64,000 bases of DNA, taken from positions 1,178,001 through 1,242,000 of the forward strand of contig NC_057318.1 of NCBI RefSeq assembly GCF_000687475.1, read 5' to 3'. The stretch's first letter is position 1. Each line of letters begins with the position of its first letter. The translations under genes were made by a program, and so were the position numbers. Source of the DNA: Ustilaginoidea virens. Its lineage: Eukaryota; Ascomycota; Sordariomycetes; Hypocreales; Clavicipitaceae. Positions 23,523-34,946 of this stretch are shown one piece after another. The notes beneath the pieces are model-generated. The model saw only the letters and a program-made list of their open reading frames with translations. It ran no database searches and was not told the DNA's origin.

Positions 23523-24040
23523 GGGGGAGCCTTTCTAGCTTACCTGCTTGGTTTGGCATTTCCAACCTTTCTTGCCATCGTGCGGCCACCTGCCAGCAAA
23601 GGTTGCTCTTCGAGCATCGACCATGTCGGGCAGACTTGGATCTTGTTTGGCGTATTCGTCAATATCGGCTTCTATAGCAGCTGCTATGGCCCAGCCGCAG
23701 CGAGGGGCATGCCGAAGGTGCTCCTCCAAAGGGTCGTCGCCCGTTTCCCACCCATCCAAACCCTTGCCGCATAGGAAGCATATGCAATTGTCCGGATTTT
23801 CAGGGTAGGGCTCGAAATAAAATCCCGCTTTGGCCAACTGTAGGAACAGAAAATCGGACGGACAGCTGTTAGCCGTGAATAATAAGCAGGAGCTCATGCA
23901 ATCTGACATACGCTCGCGGGGGGGATTTGTTTATGTGGCCAGTTTAGAACTTTGCTGCGTCCGCCGGCGGTCGATGCTCTCTTTTTCGAACTCTTCTGGA
24001 AGGACGCGAGCCGTGCTTCGTAGGTAAAATACTGATCCAT
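21335..24040 (-). CDS. bir1: BIR1, survivin-type chromosomal passenger complex subunit
   Basis: Four exons (24040-23912, 23837-23544, 23432-23323, 23258-21335) give 818 residues. Two BIR domains sit at the N-terminus. BIR 1 has CFLC with H and C ligands in LEEHLRHAPRC; BIR 2 has CAYC with YDEHINRSPNC. Both keep the C-x2-C-x16-H-x6-C zinc spacing; the Tyr before DEH is created by the third splice join. A long acidic, Ser/Pro-rich and probably disordered region follows, with many SP/TP sites and basic patches (KKRASD, RGRGRPPKMA, an AT-hook-like motif). The C-terminus (MTVEEWIYFNAGEAENKLKH) is a conserved helix. In fungi Bir1 acts with Aurora, INCENP and borealin at centromeres. The intron between the two BIR domains contains a 29-base C run (G on the + strand). 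Confidence 0.9.
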
Positions 24041-24788
24041 GCTGACAAGGGAACGTATGGAGAAACTCGGTAGCTTGACCTAGAAGTGAAAAGGGCCTGG
24101 CGAACCAGCAGCTATGCCGTGTCGGTGGTATGTTTCTCGTCGGCAACCAACCGAGACGGGTTCGACGCGATGTTGGTACGGGAGGTCCGAGGATTTCAAA
24201 ACCGTGCATGACTTTTCGTCCGAGGAAAGTCGCGAGCTGTTGCCGGAGCCCTTTGTCCACGGGTTTGCGGGTTTGAACCCGATTTTCTTGTCAATGCCGT
24301 GCTAATTGAGGAAGAATGTGAGTCGTAGTTTGCGTGCGCCAAGCGCGTTTGTTTACTTTGGGGCGATTTGTGGAAGAAAGTGGGGCGCGCGCCGATCCCA
24401 CCAACGGCTGGATGAGACGGATGTCGGAGCCGTGCGTGCGAATGGTATGTATGTCGTATGACAGACATGCCGATCAACAAACAGGACGTCGGGACTCGGG
24501 AGTAAGAACTAGGAGGTGGTTGTTTAGTTGAATGGCTTGGCAACTGTTGTTTCTAGTTCTCTGTTGCGACATGAACTTCTGACACACGATGAAAGAAGGC
24601 ACCAACGGCCAGTTTCGCGTAGGCAGTGCTCAGCATGATGCTTGTTGGCAGTAGTGTAATCGTGGAGAGCAAAGCAAGTTTAGCCAACAACAGACATGCA
24701 ATGCAAGTGGTCAGCGGGCAATTGCGAATACTCTTGGACGAGAAGCTCGGGAATCGTCCTGGCCGGCTGTTCCGGTGCGTGGCATCCT
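24041..24788. other. Intergenic upstream of BIR1
   Basis: This stretch of about 750 bp should hold the BIR1 promoter and the 3' end of the CoA-binding gene. No other gene was seen. Confidence 0.5.
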
Positions 24789-25317
24789 CTACAGTTTCCC
24801 AGCATCGTTCATGGCCTTTTCCCCATCGACAAGAATGCACCAGCCATCATGCCCACGGCCACCAGCCCCATAGACCACAGACTCAAAGGTTCCGTCTTCA
24901 AGGGCCAGGTTCAAAACAGCGCCATCGTATGTGCCAGGTTGCAACCAGATGGCTCGAATGCCCAACTCCTTGGCTTCCTCCAATATCTTGAGGGTAACCG
25001 GCGGGGCCGTGATGATGGAAACCGAAGTCTGCCTGGGCTTTGGCAGGGACGAAAGGTTCGGAACAGTTGGATAGTCCTTACCACCAACAGTTACTGCTGA
25101 CGATCCTGGGTTCACGGGCGTGACATCCATGGCGTGGTGTAGGTACCAAGCATGGACTGCGCACCCCAGGAATGTTTAGCCCCGAGACCAGCTGTTCCGT
25201 CAAGGCAATCAGAAGGCACGGACCTTTATGCCCGAACTTGGCGGGATTCGAACTTGCGCCGACTACAGCGTAGAAAGGTGACGTGAAGAATTTACGAGCC
25301 GCAGTCTCGGTGGCCAT
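24789..25317 (-). CDS. CoA-binding (CoA_binding_2) domain protein
   Basis: Two exons (25317-25224, 25156-24789) give 153 residues. The N-terminus YAVVGASSNPAKFGHK is the Rossmann-type start of the CoA_binding_2 family; the splice join adds VHAWYLHHAMDVTPVNP, which aligns with the usual WY...VTPVNP segment. Further marks are SVSIITAPPVTLKILEEAKE and the conserved IRAIWLQPGTYD. The family includes small single-domain proteins related to the CoA-ligase domain of succinyl-CoA synthetase; a cellular role in fungi is not established. The Met at 25317 was chosen because upstream in-frame sequence has no family similarity. Confidence 0.8.
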
Positions 25318-25891
25318 GATACGAGTTGTCGAGGAAGAGGCTAGCAGCCGATCGGGTTTTTCTTGGTAAAAAAGGGTTTGTATTCGAATTGCCGTGTAAC
25401 CATTGGGACCAGCCGTCCCTCGAGCATGAATTGATGTGCTTGTTCCCTTGTTCCCCCATGATGAAGCAATTGATGACGGCTGGGTCCATCTTGGTGGCTT
25501 GGAGGGGGTCGAGATGCGGAATGACGGTGCCTCGAACTGTCTGGTCATTGGTGCGGGGCTGCCTGGCCCGCAATTCCCGGTCCGCTACGGACTACATGTC
25601 AGCTAACTGAGCATACCTTGGCATCCCCCAGAACGTGCTACGTTAGTACCTGCCAGCATACTTCGTGCTAACCTCCTACGTACATGTACAGTACCAAGCT
25701 ATGTCGTAAGCTCCAGTCTGGATCCGGCAAGTGATCCTCCGACAAGTGATCCTCCCAGCCAGCAACTCTCAATGTAGTCGCATCTTTTGACGTTTAATAC
25801 CGCAGCATTGATGCCTCCTCAACCAAATCGCTGAAGCACCCCAGAGAAACCCCCCCCCCTTGCAGCGCAACAGTAATATACTCCCGTCGAA
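25318..25891. promoter_or_regulatory. Divergent intergenic region, CoA-binding gene and TMT1-like gene
   Basis: The 574 bp lie between two divergent start codons and must hold both promoters. No clear TATA box was picked out. A run of nine C lies near 25850, shortly before the methyltransferase start. Confidence 0.5.
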
Positions 25892-26921
25892 ATGTCGTTG
25901 TTCTCGTAAGTGCCCGTTGTCTTGACAAGCACACACAACACTGTCCCTTCCCCTCTTGTTGATGCTGCCTTTCCCACCTCCAGCTCAGTACTCCGTAATC
26001 AGCACTGATCATGGTGCATGCAGAAAAGCGACCTTTTCAGCCGCAGGCTATGCCGCAGCCAGACCGGCGTACCCTGCAAGTCTGTTCAAAACAATCCTCG
26101 CCTATCACAATGTGCAATTTGCCTCGGGCAAGTTGATAGATATCGGCTGCGGCCACGGACTGATTGCGAGAGCAATGAGCCCTCATTTTTCCGAGGTGGT
26201 GGCGGTCGACATGAGTCCTGGCATGCTGAAGCAAGCAGCTTCAATGACGGATGATCCGAAAATCACGTTTCGCCAGGCCAGTGCCGAGGACTTGTCTTTC
26301 GTGCCCGACAGCTCCGTCGACATGATTGTATCGGGCCAAGCTGCGCACTGGTTCGACTACAACAAGGCCTGGCCAGAGTTGCGTCGGGTGCTGAAACCTG
26401 GCGGTTCCCTTGCATTCTGGGGCTACAAGGACAGTGTCTTTGTCGGACACGAAAAGGCCAATACCATATTTCTCAATTTCTGCTACGCGCCAGAAGACGT
26501 GGAGCCAGGAATGGAAGGCATGAAGGCTTACTGGGAGCAACCGGGACGCGACAGGCTCCGCAGCCTCCTTCAGCAAGTAGTGCCTCCGGAAAATGAATGG
26601 GGAAATGTTCGGCGGGCTCTTTACGACATTGACCCTGGTTGCTCGGAGATGCCCGACTCTGAAACAGCCTGGATGCAAATGAGAATCAACCTAGGCCAGC
26701 TAGAGGCTTATGTCCGCACCTTCAGCGCGTTTCAGGGCTGGCGCGACGCTCATCCAGAACTGAAGAGCCGAGCAGAGGGCGGCAGCGGCGACTTGGCTGA
26801 CATTCTGATGGAGCGGATAGTCGAATCGGAACCGGAATGGAAACGGCTCGGCGATGGCTGGAGGGATGCGCCGGTCGACACGGTGTGGGGAACGTACATT
26901 CTGATGGCAAAGAAAAAGTAG
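25892..26921 (+). CDS. tmt1: TMT1-like class I SAM methyltransferase (trans-aconitate 3-methyltransferase family)
   Basis: A 14-nt first exon (25892-25905, encoding Met-Ser-Leu-Phe and part of a Ser codon) joins exon 2 (26024-26921) to give 303 residues. The join yields MSLFSKATFSAAGYAAARPA, the usual fungal TMT1 N-terminus. SAM-binding motif I is LIDIGCGHGLIARA; the acidic end of strand 2 is VVAVDMSPGML; motif III is DMIVSGQAAHWFDY; then LRRVLKPGGSLAFWG. Yeast Tmt1 methylates trans-aconitate, an inhibitor of aconitase, and related fungal proteins share this length. Activity here is inferred by family. A copy of TACTCCGTA (25989) lies inside the intron. Confidence 0.85.
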
Positions 26922-28013
26922 GGCTCTCTGCCCGTTGTCGTCTTCCCAGGCGAGATGCAGCAGCAATTGTGGAATTGATGGGAGCAAGCTTTCCTGACTA
27001 GCGAGTTGCCCGTTGCGTTGAACGGAACGACGGGGGTTTGACTTTGACAGGGCTTGCATTGATATTTAATAAATGAATGCATGGTTGCCATGTCAACCTT
27101 TGCGGATGAAATAAAAACATTGATGGCTTGGCTGTGGCTTGTGCACCCACCCATGGTTGCGCTGGGCTGCTGGGGGGGGGGGGGGCCGTGGGGCGGACCG
27201 ACGCAGCCGACAGGCAATTAATTTCATTTGGTCTGGTTGTCTCGACCTCGCAGCTCCTTGGTCAAGCTTTCTGGCTCCTTTAAAAACTCTGGCCGACTCC
27301 TCTTTCGGCTGCCAAAGAGAGCCATTGTGCGAGATTCGTCGACTTTTTATTTGTTTGTTATTTTTATTTTATTTTATCTTATTTTAAGGAGGATTCACCA
27401 TCCGCCTGCTCAATCTGACAAAACGTAGCCTATCAACAACCGTTTGAGAACAAACACATCAGCTGCTAGGTACCGAGTACGGAGTGCTTGCTTGCTGCTA
27501 GTGTCAACTCACTCGCCCTCTCTCAACGGCTCGACAGCATAACTTGCAGACATGGTGAGTTCATGTTACCACAGCACCCACACACACCACAAGGTCAACA
27601 CACGCAACACACGCAACCCACGCACCACACGCCACCAGGTTAGGTTGTAAACAAAAAGGCACGCCAACTGGTTGGTTGCCCATTGCCCGCCCCTTCCCGG
27701 ATTCCGTTCGATGGCGAAACGAAAACAAGCAACACAAGACAAGAGCCCGCCAAGCCGTCATCACCCAAACCAGAGACTTTCGCGGCGGCCGGCGCTGCCC
27801 CTCCCCCTCCCTCCTTTTTTCATCTTGCATCCTTGCATTTGAGAATATAAACAAACGGTGGTCGCAGCTGCACGCGAACCACGCGAACCTGGAACCTCTT
27901 TGTATCCTTTGCGCACCACAAGCCAGCCAATAACAACCAGCTACAGCGAATATCCATCATCCTCGGGCGGGCCGTCATCGCCAACTCACCCAGCATAATC
28001 AATCAGAGACGAC
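26922..28013. other. Intergenic and probable 5' leader of CDC4
   Basis: There is no separate gene. A run of G is at about 27172-27184. ATG followed by GTGAGT at 27552 looks like a 5' splice donor, so CDC4 may carry a leader intron of a few hundred bases; the coding start is then the ATG at 28014. CACACGCAAC-type repeats lie near 27580-27625. Confidence 0.45.
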
Positions 28014-28676
28014 ATGTCTTCTAACCAGTACGATTCCCAGGCTTCCACCAACTACAAAGAGGCCTTTGCCCTCTTCGACAAGCGTGGCAATGGCCGAGTG
28101 ACGGCGGATAGCTTGGGCGACCTGCTTCGGGCTTGTGGCCAGAATCCCACCTTGGCCGAGATCAAAGACTTGGAAAAATCAGCAGGCAGCGACTGTAAGT
28201 GGTTACCTAGTTTCTGGCCCGCGTCGCCGGCCGTTTCCTTGGGGGCCAACCTCGGACCTGCTAACCCCCCGCCCGCTCCCACAAAGTCGATTTCGAGTCT
28301 TTCCAGCGCATACTCAACCGCCCGGGCGGCTTTCGCGACCCCGGCGAGCCCGAGGAATACTGCCGAGGCTTCCAAGTCTTCGACAAGGACATGACGGGCT
28401 ACATCGGGGTGGGCCAGCTCAAGTATATCCTGACAAACTTGGGTGAGAAGATGTCGGAGGAGGAAGTCGACGAGCTTCTCAAAGCTGTGGACACGAGCTC
28501 TGGCCAGGTCAACTACACAGGTATGTCCTTGGGCGTCTCTGGGTGTCTGTCCTCGACGGGGTGTTTAATCACCATTTGGGGGGGGGGGGGGGGGGGGACG
28601 AAACATGGACCCCGACATGCACGAAAATCACTGACGAAACATGCAAGACCTGGTTCGGACCATCTTGGCCAACTGA
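28014..28676 (+). CDS. cdc4: CDC4-type myosin essential light chain (calmodulin-like)
   Basis: Three exons (28014-28194, 28287-28520, 28648-28676) give 147 residues, the usual size (fission yeast Cdc4 has 141). The protein starts MSSNQYDSQASTNYKEAFAL and ends VNYTDLVRTILAN; the last Asp is formed across the second intron. Four EF-hand units can be traced, all degenerate in calcium ligands: the first loop is DKRGNGRVTADS, the third is DKDMTGYIGVGQ. The family binds the IQ motif of type II myosin in the cytokinetic ring. The second intron contains a run of about 20 G (28578-28597). The final coding exon is only 29 nt. Confidence 0.93.
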
Positions 28677-29593
28677 ACAGAATCACCATTGTGCGGCTTT
28701 TCATCACGCCGACTTGACGGAGACCATGTTTGATTCCCCTTGTTTCTTCTTTGGCACCTGCAGTCGGAATGGCGTTTTTTTTTTTTTTTTTTTTTTTTCG
28801 AGATTTGTTGTTTGTTGTTTACCAGGGGCTGCATGGAATATGAATTGGAATCGGGATGGGATTTTGATGCATCATGTATAAGCTGGACCGCACCCTCTCG
28901 CTTCGTGTACTTGTATATCCCTCCGTATACCGTAGTGAGTCCCTGATGTTTTAGAAAAGACAAGCTTGCTGCTAGGCTAGGTTCTGTCTCTGCCGTTGCC
29001 CTTTGCGAAAGCATTTCGTATTTCATAACTTGGGTTGGATTGGATGGACGAAGCCATCTGGATACGACTCGTACGAGCCACTTGCCGTGCCGTGCCGTGC
29101 CGTCCGTCCTCTCCTGAGACGGCCTCTTGTGAGACGGCCTCTTGTCAGACGGCATCTTCGGCGTCTTGCCTGGAACTTATGGAAAACAAAACCCCCCGCC
29201 CGCCAGCCTCACGCTTCTCCACTCCACTTCTCTGCTCCAGCCGAGCTTGCCTAACCTACCAACCTCGTCAACGTCTCCCACTTGATTGATGCGCAAATAG
29301 CAGCAGACCGCGGAAGCAAAGCCCAGTTGGACCCTTTCTAAACCCCAACCCCCTTTACCCCCTACCCGGGCGCTCGCTTCGCTTCGCTCCCTCCTGCAGT
29401 CGCGCTGGCTCAACGACGTCGTACCAAGCTGCTGCCCCTCCCCCTCGTCGCCCTGTCGCTCCTCGCCATCCCTTTGGCGATAATCCTGGCTTCCTCACGA
29501 GCTTCCTCCCGCATCGCGGCTTTGGTCCATCACTTTGTCAGGCCAGCGCCAACACGCCCGCACGTCGGCACCCGCTCCCGCAAGGCTAGCACC
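28677..29593. other. Intergenic; T24 tract and 15-bp repeats
   Basis: The region contains a run of 24 T at 28775-28798, a GCCGT repeat near 29086, and a three-unit 15-bp array at 29116-29160. The last part, from about 29410, is an open frame continuous with the next gene but without an ATG. Confidence 0.5.
29116..29160. repeat. Three imperfect 15-bp direct repeats
   Basis: The unit GAGACGGCCTCTTGT is repeated once exactly and a third time with four changes. Confidence 0.85.
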
Positions 29594-31806
29594 ATGGCCG
29601 GGCCGTTGCACCAGAACCCCCCCCAGCCCCCGCCGCTCTTCACCGACACCGCGCAGTCGGTCCTCGACACGGTGGAACGCAACAACGCCGTCACGAAGGA
29701 GGTGTGGGACAAGGTGGTGGCCGAGGTGAAGCCCGAAGACGCCGTCTTCGCCAACGTCCTGGAGCCGAGCCTGGCGAGCGCGAACCGGCTCGCGGTCAGC
29801 AACCACGTCGCCACGTTTTACCAGCACGTCTCGGCGAGCAAGGAGCTCAGGGAAGCCTCCACCAAGGCGCAGGAGACGGCGAGCGCGTTCGGCATCGAGG
29901 TCAAGATGCGCGAGGATGTGTTCCGGCTCGTCAACGCCTCCTACGCGTCCCGGGAGTCCCAGGGCCTGGACGGCGAGTCGCTGCATCTCCTGCAAAAGGA
30001 GCGCCAGTCGTACATCCGCAACGGGCTCTTGCTGCCCGCGGGCGCGCAAAGGGACCGCTTCAAGGAGATACAGAAGCGCCTCAGCACGCTCTGCATCCAA
30101 AGCCAGAAGAACCTCAACGACGAGGTCGGCGGCGTCTGGTTCACGCCCGAGCAGCTGGAAGGCGTCCCCGCAGAAGACCTGGACATTGGGCAGCTCGACA
30201 AGGGCGCCGGCGAGAACGAGGGAAAGGTCAAGGTCACCTTCAAGTATACCCACTACTTCCCCCTGGTCAAGTACGCTGTCCGCGAGGACACGCGGCGCGC
30301 CTACACCATTGCCGAGTCCAACAAGGTCAACGAGAACGTCCCCCTGTTCCGCGAAATCGTCGCCCTCCGTGACGAGGCCGCCCGCCTGCTCGGGTATGCC
30401 GACCACGCCAGCCTGGTCATTTCCGACAAGATGGCCAAGTCCACAGGCCGGGTGATGGACTTTCTCGGCGACCTCCGCAACCGACTGGCGCCCGGAGGCG
30501 CCCAGGAGGCCGGCCGTCTTCTCGAATACAAGAAGAAGGACTGCGAGGCTCGGGGCGCTCCCTTCGACGGCAACCTGTACATGTGGGACGTCCCGTTTTA
30601 CTCGAGAATCGTCAAGGAGAAGGAGTACAGCGTTGACGAGGCCGACATCTCGCAGTACTTCCCCGTCCAATCCACGTACCAGGGCATGATCAAGATTTTC
30701 GAGCAGATATTCGGCTTCGTGTTCGTCGAGCTGGGAAGCCAAGACCGCGCTCGGCTCAGCCCTACCGGAAAGCCCGAGGACCTTACCTGGCACGAGGACG
30801 TCATCCTCTACTCCGTCTGGAACGACGAGGCAGCCGGGGGCGATTTCGTCGGTTACTTCTACCTCGACCTGCACCCGCGGGATAACAAGTACGGCCACAA
30901 CGCCAACTTCAACGTGGAGCCCGGCTACGTCAAGGAAGACGGCACCCGCAACTACCCTGCCACAGCTCTGGTCTGCAACTTTAGCAAGCCGAGCGCGACA
31001 AAGCCGGCCCTTTTGAAGCACCACGAGGTGGTCACGCTTTTCCACGAGATTGGCCACGGCATCCACGATCTCGCCGCCGTTACGCGGTACAGCTACTTCC
31101 ACGGGACCAACGTTGCCGGCGATTTCGTCGAGGCCCCGAGCCAGATGCTGGAGAACTGGTGCTGGACGCCAAGCGTCCTCAAATCCTTGTCGCGACGCTG
31201 GGACACTGGTGACAAGATCCCCGACGACATGATTGAGAACCTCGTCAAGACCAAGAACTTCAACTCGGCCACCTCCAACCTCTCCCAGCTTCTCTACGGC
31301 CTCTTCGACATGATTATCCACACGCCCAAGACTCACGACGAGGCCAAGAACATGCCCATTGCGAGGGTGTGGAACGAGCTGCGTCGCGATATCACGGGCA
31401 TCAAGGGCCCTGAGGAGCAGGGACAGGGATAGTAAGTAGCATCCTGGCAACAACTGCAGACCCCCAAGAAACACCGGGGTCAAAACGGCGTCAACCTCGC
31501 CTGTCTAGCTTGCTTACTTACTCACCACCTGCGTACAGTGAGTGGGGTAACCGCTTCGCGACTATCGGCCACTATACCGGGGGCTACGATGCCGGTTACT
31601 ACGGATACCTGTACTCGCAGGTTTTCTCTACCGACATGTTCCACACCTTTTTCAAGCAGGATCCCATGGACGGCAAGGAGGGCCGCAGGTATCGGAAGCT
31701 TGTTTTGGAAAAGGGCGGCAGCCAGGAGGAACTGGATACGTTGAGGGGCTTTCTGGGTCGGGAGCCCAGCACCGAGGCTTTTTACAAAGATTTGGGTCTT
31801 GCTTAG
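29594..31806 (+). CDS. prd1: M3 family oligopeptidase (saccharolysin/thimet oligopeptidase type)
   Basis: Two exons (29594-31431, 31539-31806) give 701 residues, close to yeast Prd1 (712). The zinc site is VVTLFHEIGHGIHDL (HExxH), with the third ligand Glu expected in FVEAPSQMLENW downstream, both typical of M3 peptidases. The C-terminal exon carries GHYTGGYDAGYYGYLYSQVF, a substrate-binding Gly/Tyr loop; the Tyr before EWGNRF is made by the splice join. The family cleaves short peptides in the cytosol and in the mitochondrial intermembrane space. The frame is open upstream of the chosen ATG and encodes an Arg/Ser/Ala/Leu-rich stretch that resembles a targeting sequence but has no ATG. Confidence 0.92.
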
Positions 31807-32241
31807 AGTCTTTGCACAGGGGGGTGGCTGAGTAGATTACGGTAGGATTTTGGCTTGGAATTATAGTACGTTTGCTGCGTCTCTGGCGTAGCCCAGGAAG
31901 GATGCCCAAATCACCGGCTGATTTTCTGCGCTTCGCTTCCTCAAACCCGTTGACGCAGGCTTATCCTTTTCCTTTCTTTCCTTTTCTTTCTTTCTTTGCC
32001 CCCCACTACCCCCCCGACCTTGTAAGTGCGTCTCCCGCCTAGACAGAGACTGCCGCAACCACCAGCGTCAGGGAACTTCGTGTCCGAGACCTGCCATACA
32101 TTATCGTTAAGAACCGCCACAAAGTCGTGTTACCAATTATTAATGAAAACTGCAAGTGGAAAAGCAGGCAGGAAAACACTTCTCACCCCTATTTTCCAAC
32201 CTTGAAAAAAAAAGAAAAGAGAAGAAAAACCCGAAAACCGC
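31807..32241. other. Intergenic between convergent genes
   Basis: Short CT-rich and AAAAG-rich tracts occur near 31970-32000 and 32205-32225. No gene was seen. Confidence 0.6.
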
Positions 32242-34946
32242 TCAAAACATAAGCGAGCTCAACGCCGTGACGAATGCAAACGAAACTAAGTGGTGCCCAG
32301 AGATTCGGCATGCGCTGGCGGTTGGAACGGCTGAAACCAAAGACTGGCTGGTAACATTGACCGAGGGGTACGTCGCCGCAGTGCCAGGTCGCCTGCTCTC
32401 AGTAACACCTGTCGCGGGAGTCGCTTGGATAGGAGTGCGTGCCGGGGTTTGGGACGAGCCGGCATCCATGTTTCGGGAGCTTGACGTGACCGGGCTCGTC
32501 GTGGTTGTACTTGCATCTGCGCTGGTACCTGCCTCAAAGGTCACGGGATCCGCGGATGCTTCGGTTGTGATGGCGTTGCTGGTAACGGCAGCAGAGGAGG
32601 ATAATGCGGCCACCTTGCCGGGATGGGTTGCGGGAGCCGTGCTTTGTTGGCGGGGAGAAGTTGGGAGGCGCGCGGACGACACCGCGGCGGTGGAGAAGGA
32701 GGAGGCAGGATTTGAATAGGAGACCTGGCTTGGGCTTGCCCTTAGTCTGGAGCTCACGGCAGTGAACCCAGGACCACGGGTGTCTGCTTGGGTTCTCGTC
32801 TTAAACGCTGGTAGCTGCGTGACGATGGGCTGCGGCGCTTCAAAGGCGGCGGAAGATGGACTGATTGGGCTCTTGCCGTTGCAGAAGTTGAGGAACTGAG
32901 CAAACTCGGGTCTCACATAGTCCATGATTGCGCGCGACGCGTTGTTTGCGTTGGCGAGAACGCATTGCGCGCAGCTGCTGTAGCTATCTTGGAAGGAGGA
33001 ATGCTCCTCGCACAGCTTGTCGGTTTTCCCGATCGCTAGGGCAATTATATAGGCGTTGTTGCAGTCGTCGAAGCATATCGAAGGGGTTATGCCTCTCTTG
33101 TAGGAACGGCAGCCTTTCCTCTCGTCCTTTTCCGGTGCTGTTCGCCTGCGCATGGCCAGCGGCGGCTGGGTTGTTTGCCTCGGCCACTGGGTCAGCGACG
33201 CTTGCGAGTCCCAGTTTCCCGTCGTCACGGTTGCGGTGCGCCCATCGACGACCTGCTGATAGATGTTGTATTGGAAGATGTCGTAGGAGAGGCCGAATGC
33301 CTCGGGGTTGAGGTTGAAGTACCCGTTTGACGGGGGATAGTAGCTGGTCTCGCACTGATCCCATGTGACCTTGGTAAACGACGGAGAGGGAACGCAGTGG
33401 CGAGGGTTGCAGAGAAAGTTGTCGGCGGGTGGATCTGGCCACAGGTTACAGCCGTACGGCTTGGGAGGATCGCACACGTAGCCCGGCTTGCAGCCGAACG
33501 TGAGGTCCGAGTCTGGCTGTAGTGGCGCTGCAGCTCCGGTAGGAGCCGGACAGAGGCTAACATGGAGGATTGGCGTCATGGTTACAGTGCTGGCTGGTAA
33601 TGACTCAATGGACGGCGGTAGTGTCTCGGTCCTGATCTCGGTCCTGACCTCGGTCACGGTGGACGCAGGCTGGGTGACGGTCGTTGTTTCCCGCTCCTGT
33701 GTTACCGTGATGGCGGAGGGAGGGAGTGTCTTTGTGACAGTTGTCAGGACGGTTGATCCAGGCAAAGTTGGTGTCAGTCCCGGAAGAGTGATCCCGCTTG
33801 GCTGCGCAGAGACTGTCACGGTTTGGTCGGCGGGCTTGGAGACTGTCACAGATTCTGCATCAGAAGCTGTTACCGTTTGCGTGGCAGTCCTGGGGACGGA
33901 AGAGACGACGGGGTAGCTGGTCGTCACTGTTGTTACCAAGGTAGTGTAGATGGTGGTCGATGTTGTTGCGTAGATTGTGTTGTCTTTGGTGATGGTGACA
34001 GGACGCTCACTGACAACCGTTGTGGTGAAGACATGCGTCGTGGACACCCACGCTGTCGTATAGTCATACACTGTCGACAACAGAGATATGGTGACGGGCA
34101 GGGTTCGAGTTGCGACGATGGACTGGATTTCAGTCACGAACTCGGTGGCCGTCGTCGTTGCCCATTCCGTCACCGTGATAGTTCGACAGCCATCTGTACG
34201 CTCTTTCAGAATGAGAGCCGGCTCCTTGTTTTTCGCATCCGAATCATGGCCACGCCGGATCGGTTGATTCGTACAACTTTTGAGGGCGTTTTTGGCTTGT
34301 CTTAGCACGGAAGTCGCTTTCAAAGGGGGAGGTTTATTCGTCTATTTCATGGGCAGTGTACATACCCAATGGTCTTGGTCACAGTCACGGGGAATGACTG
34401 AAAAGGTTATCAAGAAAAAGAAGCCATCGTAATCAGTCTCTGTTGCGTCGGGTTCCTGAGATCCAGCGGTAGAGGCATACATACCATCGTGTAAGCTTGA
34501 GTCGCAGTAGTCGTGATGTACTTGGTAGTGTACTCGATCTGGGTCGAGATGTCGTGCTCTACCGCGGTGACATATGTCTGTGCGCAAGGTTATGAGTACA
34601 CGATTGCCCGCAGTGTTCAGCCAGGTGAGCAAGATTGAATTACCGTCCTGTCTTGATATATCGTGGTGCTTCGAAGGAGCTGGTGGTCAGCGTTGAACTG
34701 GGCAAGTGTCACAGCTTAACCGCCCCTGCTCATCATGTCGCCAACTCACTACAAGGTGCTCAGAATAGTAGTCATGATGGTCCGGATAGTAATGGGACAA
34801 CACTCGTCACATCGTTTCAGGACCTTGTCGGGAAACTGCGTAAACCGTGTTTGGCTCCTCTCGACGAGCCCAGCAGCTTCGGTCTCCAAAGCCATCGCCG
34901 CCGCAACGCCGGCGACTAAAAGTTTCGTTGAGGCTTCTATGCGCAT
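32242..34946 (-). CDS. Thr/Ser-rich surface glycoprotein, probably GPI-anchored
   Basis: The likely exons are 34946-34750, 34668-34644 (25 nt), 34577-34485, 34397-34366 (32 nt) and about 34276-32242, roughly 793 residues. The first three joins preserve a TTT-rich reading (LYTTIYQDRT, then TYVTAVEHDISTQIEYTTKY, then SFPVTVTKT); the last join is uncertain. Exon 1 encodes a signal peptide (MRIEASTKLLVAGVAAAMAL). Next comes a long Thr/Val/Ser array with many possible O-glycosylation sites. A cysteine-rich block follows, FGCKPGYVCDPPKPYGCNLW, seen in fungal proteins annotated as glycoprotein X. A second Ser/Thr/Ala region and a hydrophobic C-terminus (GHHLVSFAFVTALSSLMF) suggest a GPI signal. The role is probably in the cell wall or adhesion (inference). 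Confidence 0.7.

Noticed and set aside
25230..25260. Reverse-strand AGTTCGAATCCCGCC resembling the 3' half of a tRNA
   Set aside because: It encodes the SSNPAKFG motif of the CoA-binding protein, and the stem has mismatches.
29495..31483. 662-codon open frame antisense to the M3 oligopeptidase
   Set aside because: It is a mirror of strong GC codon bias in the real gene; it has no family motif and spans the intron donor.
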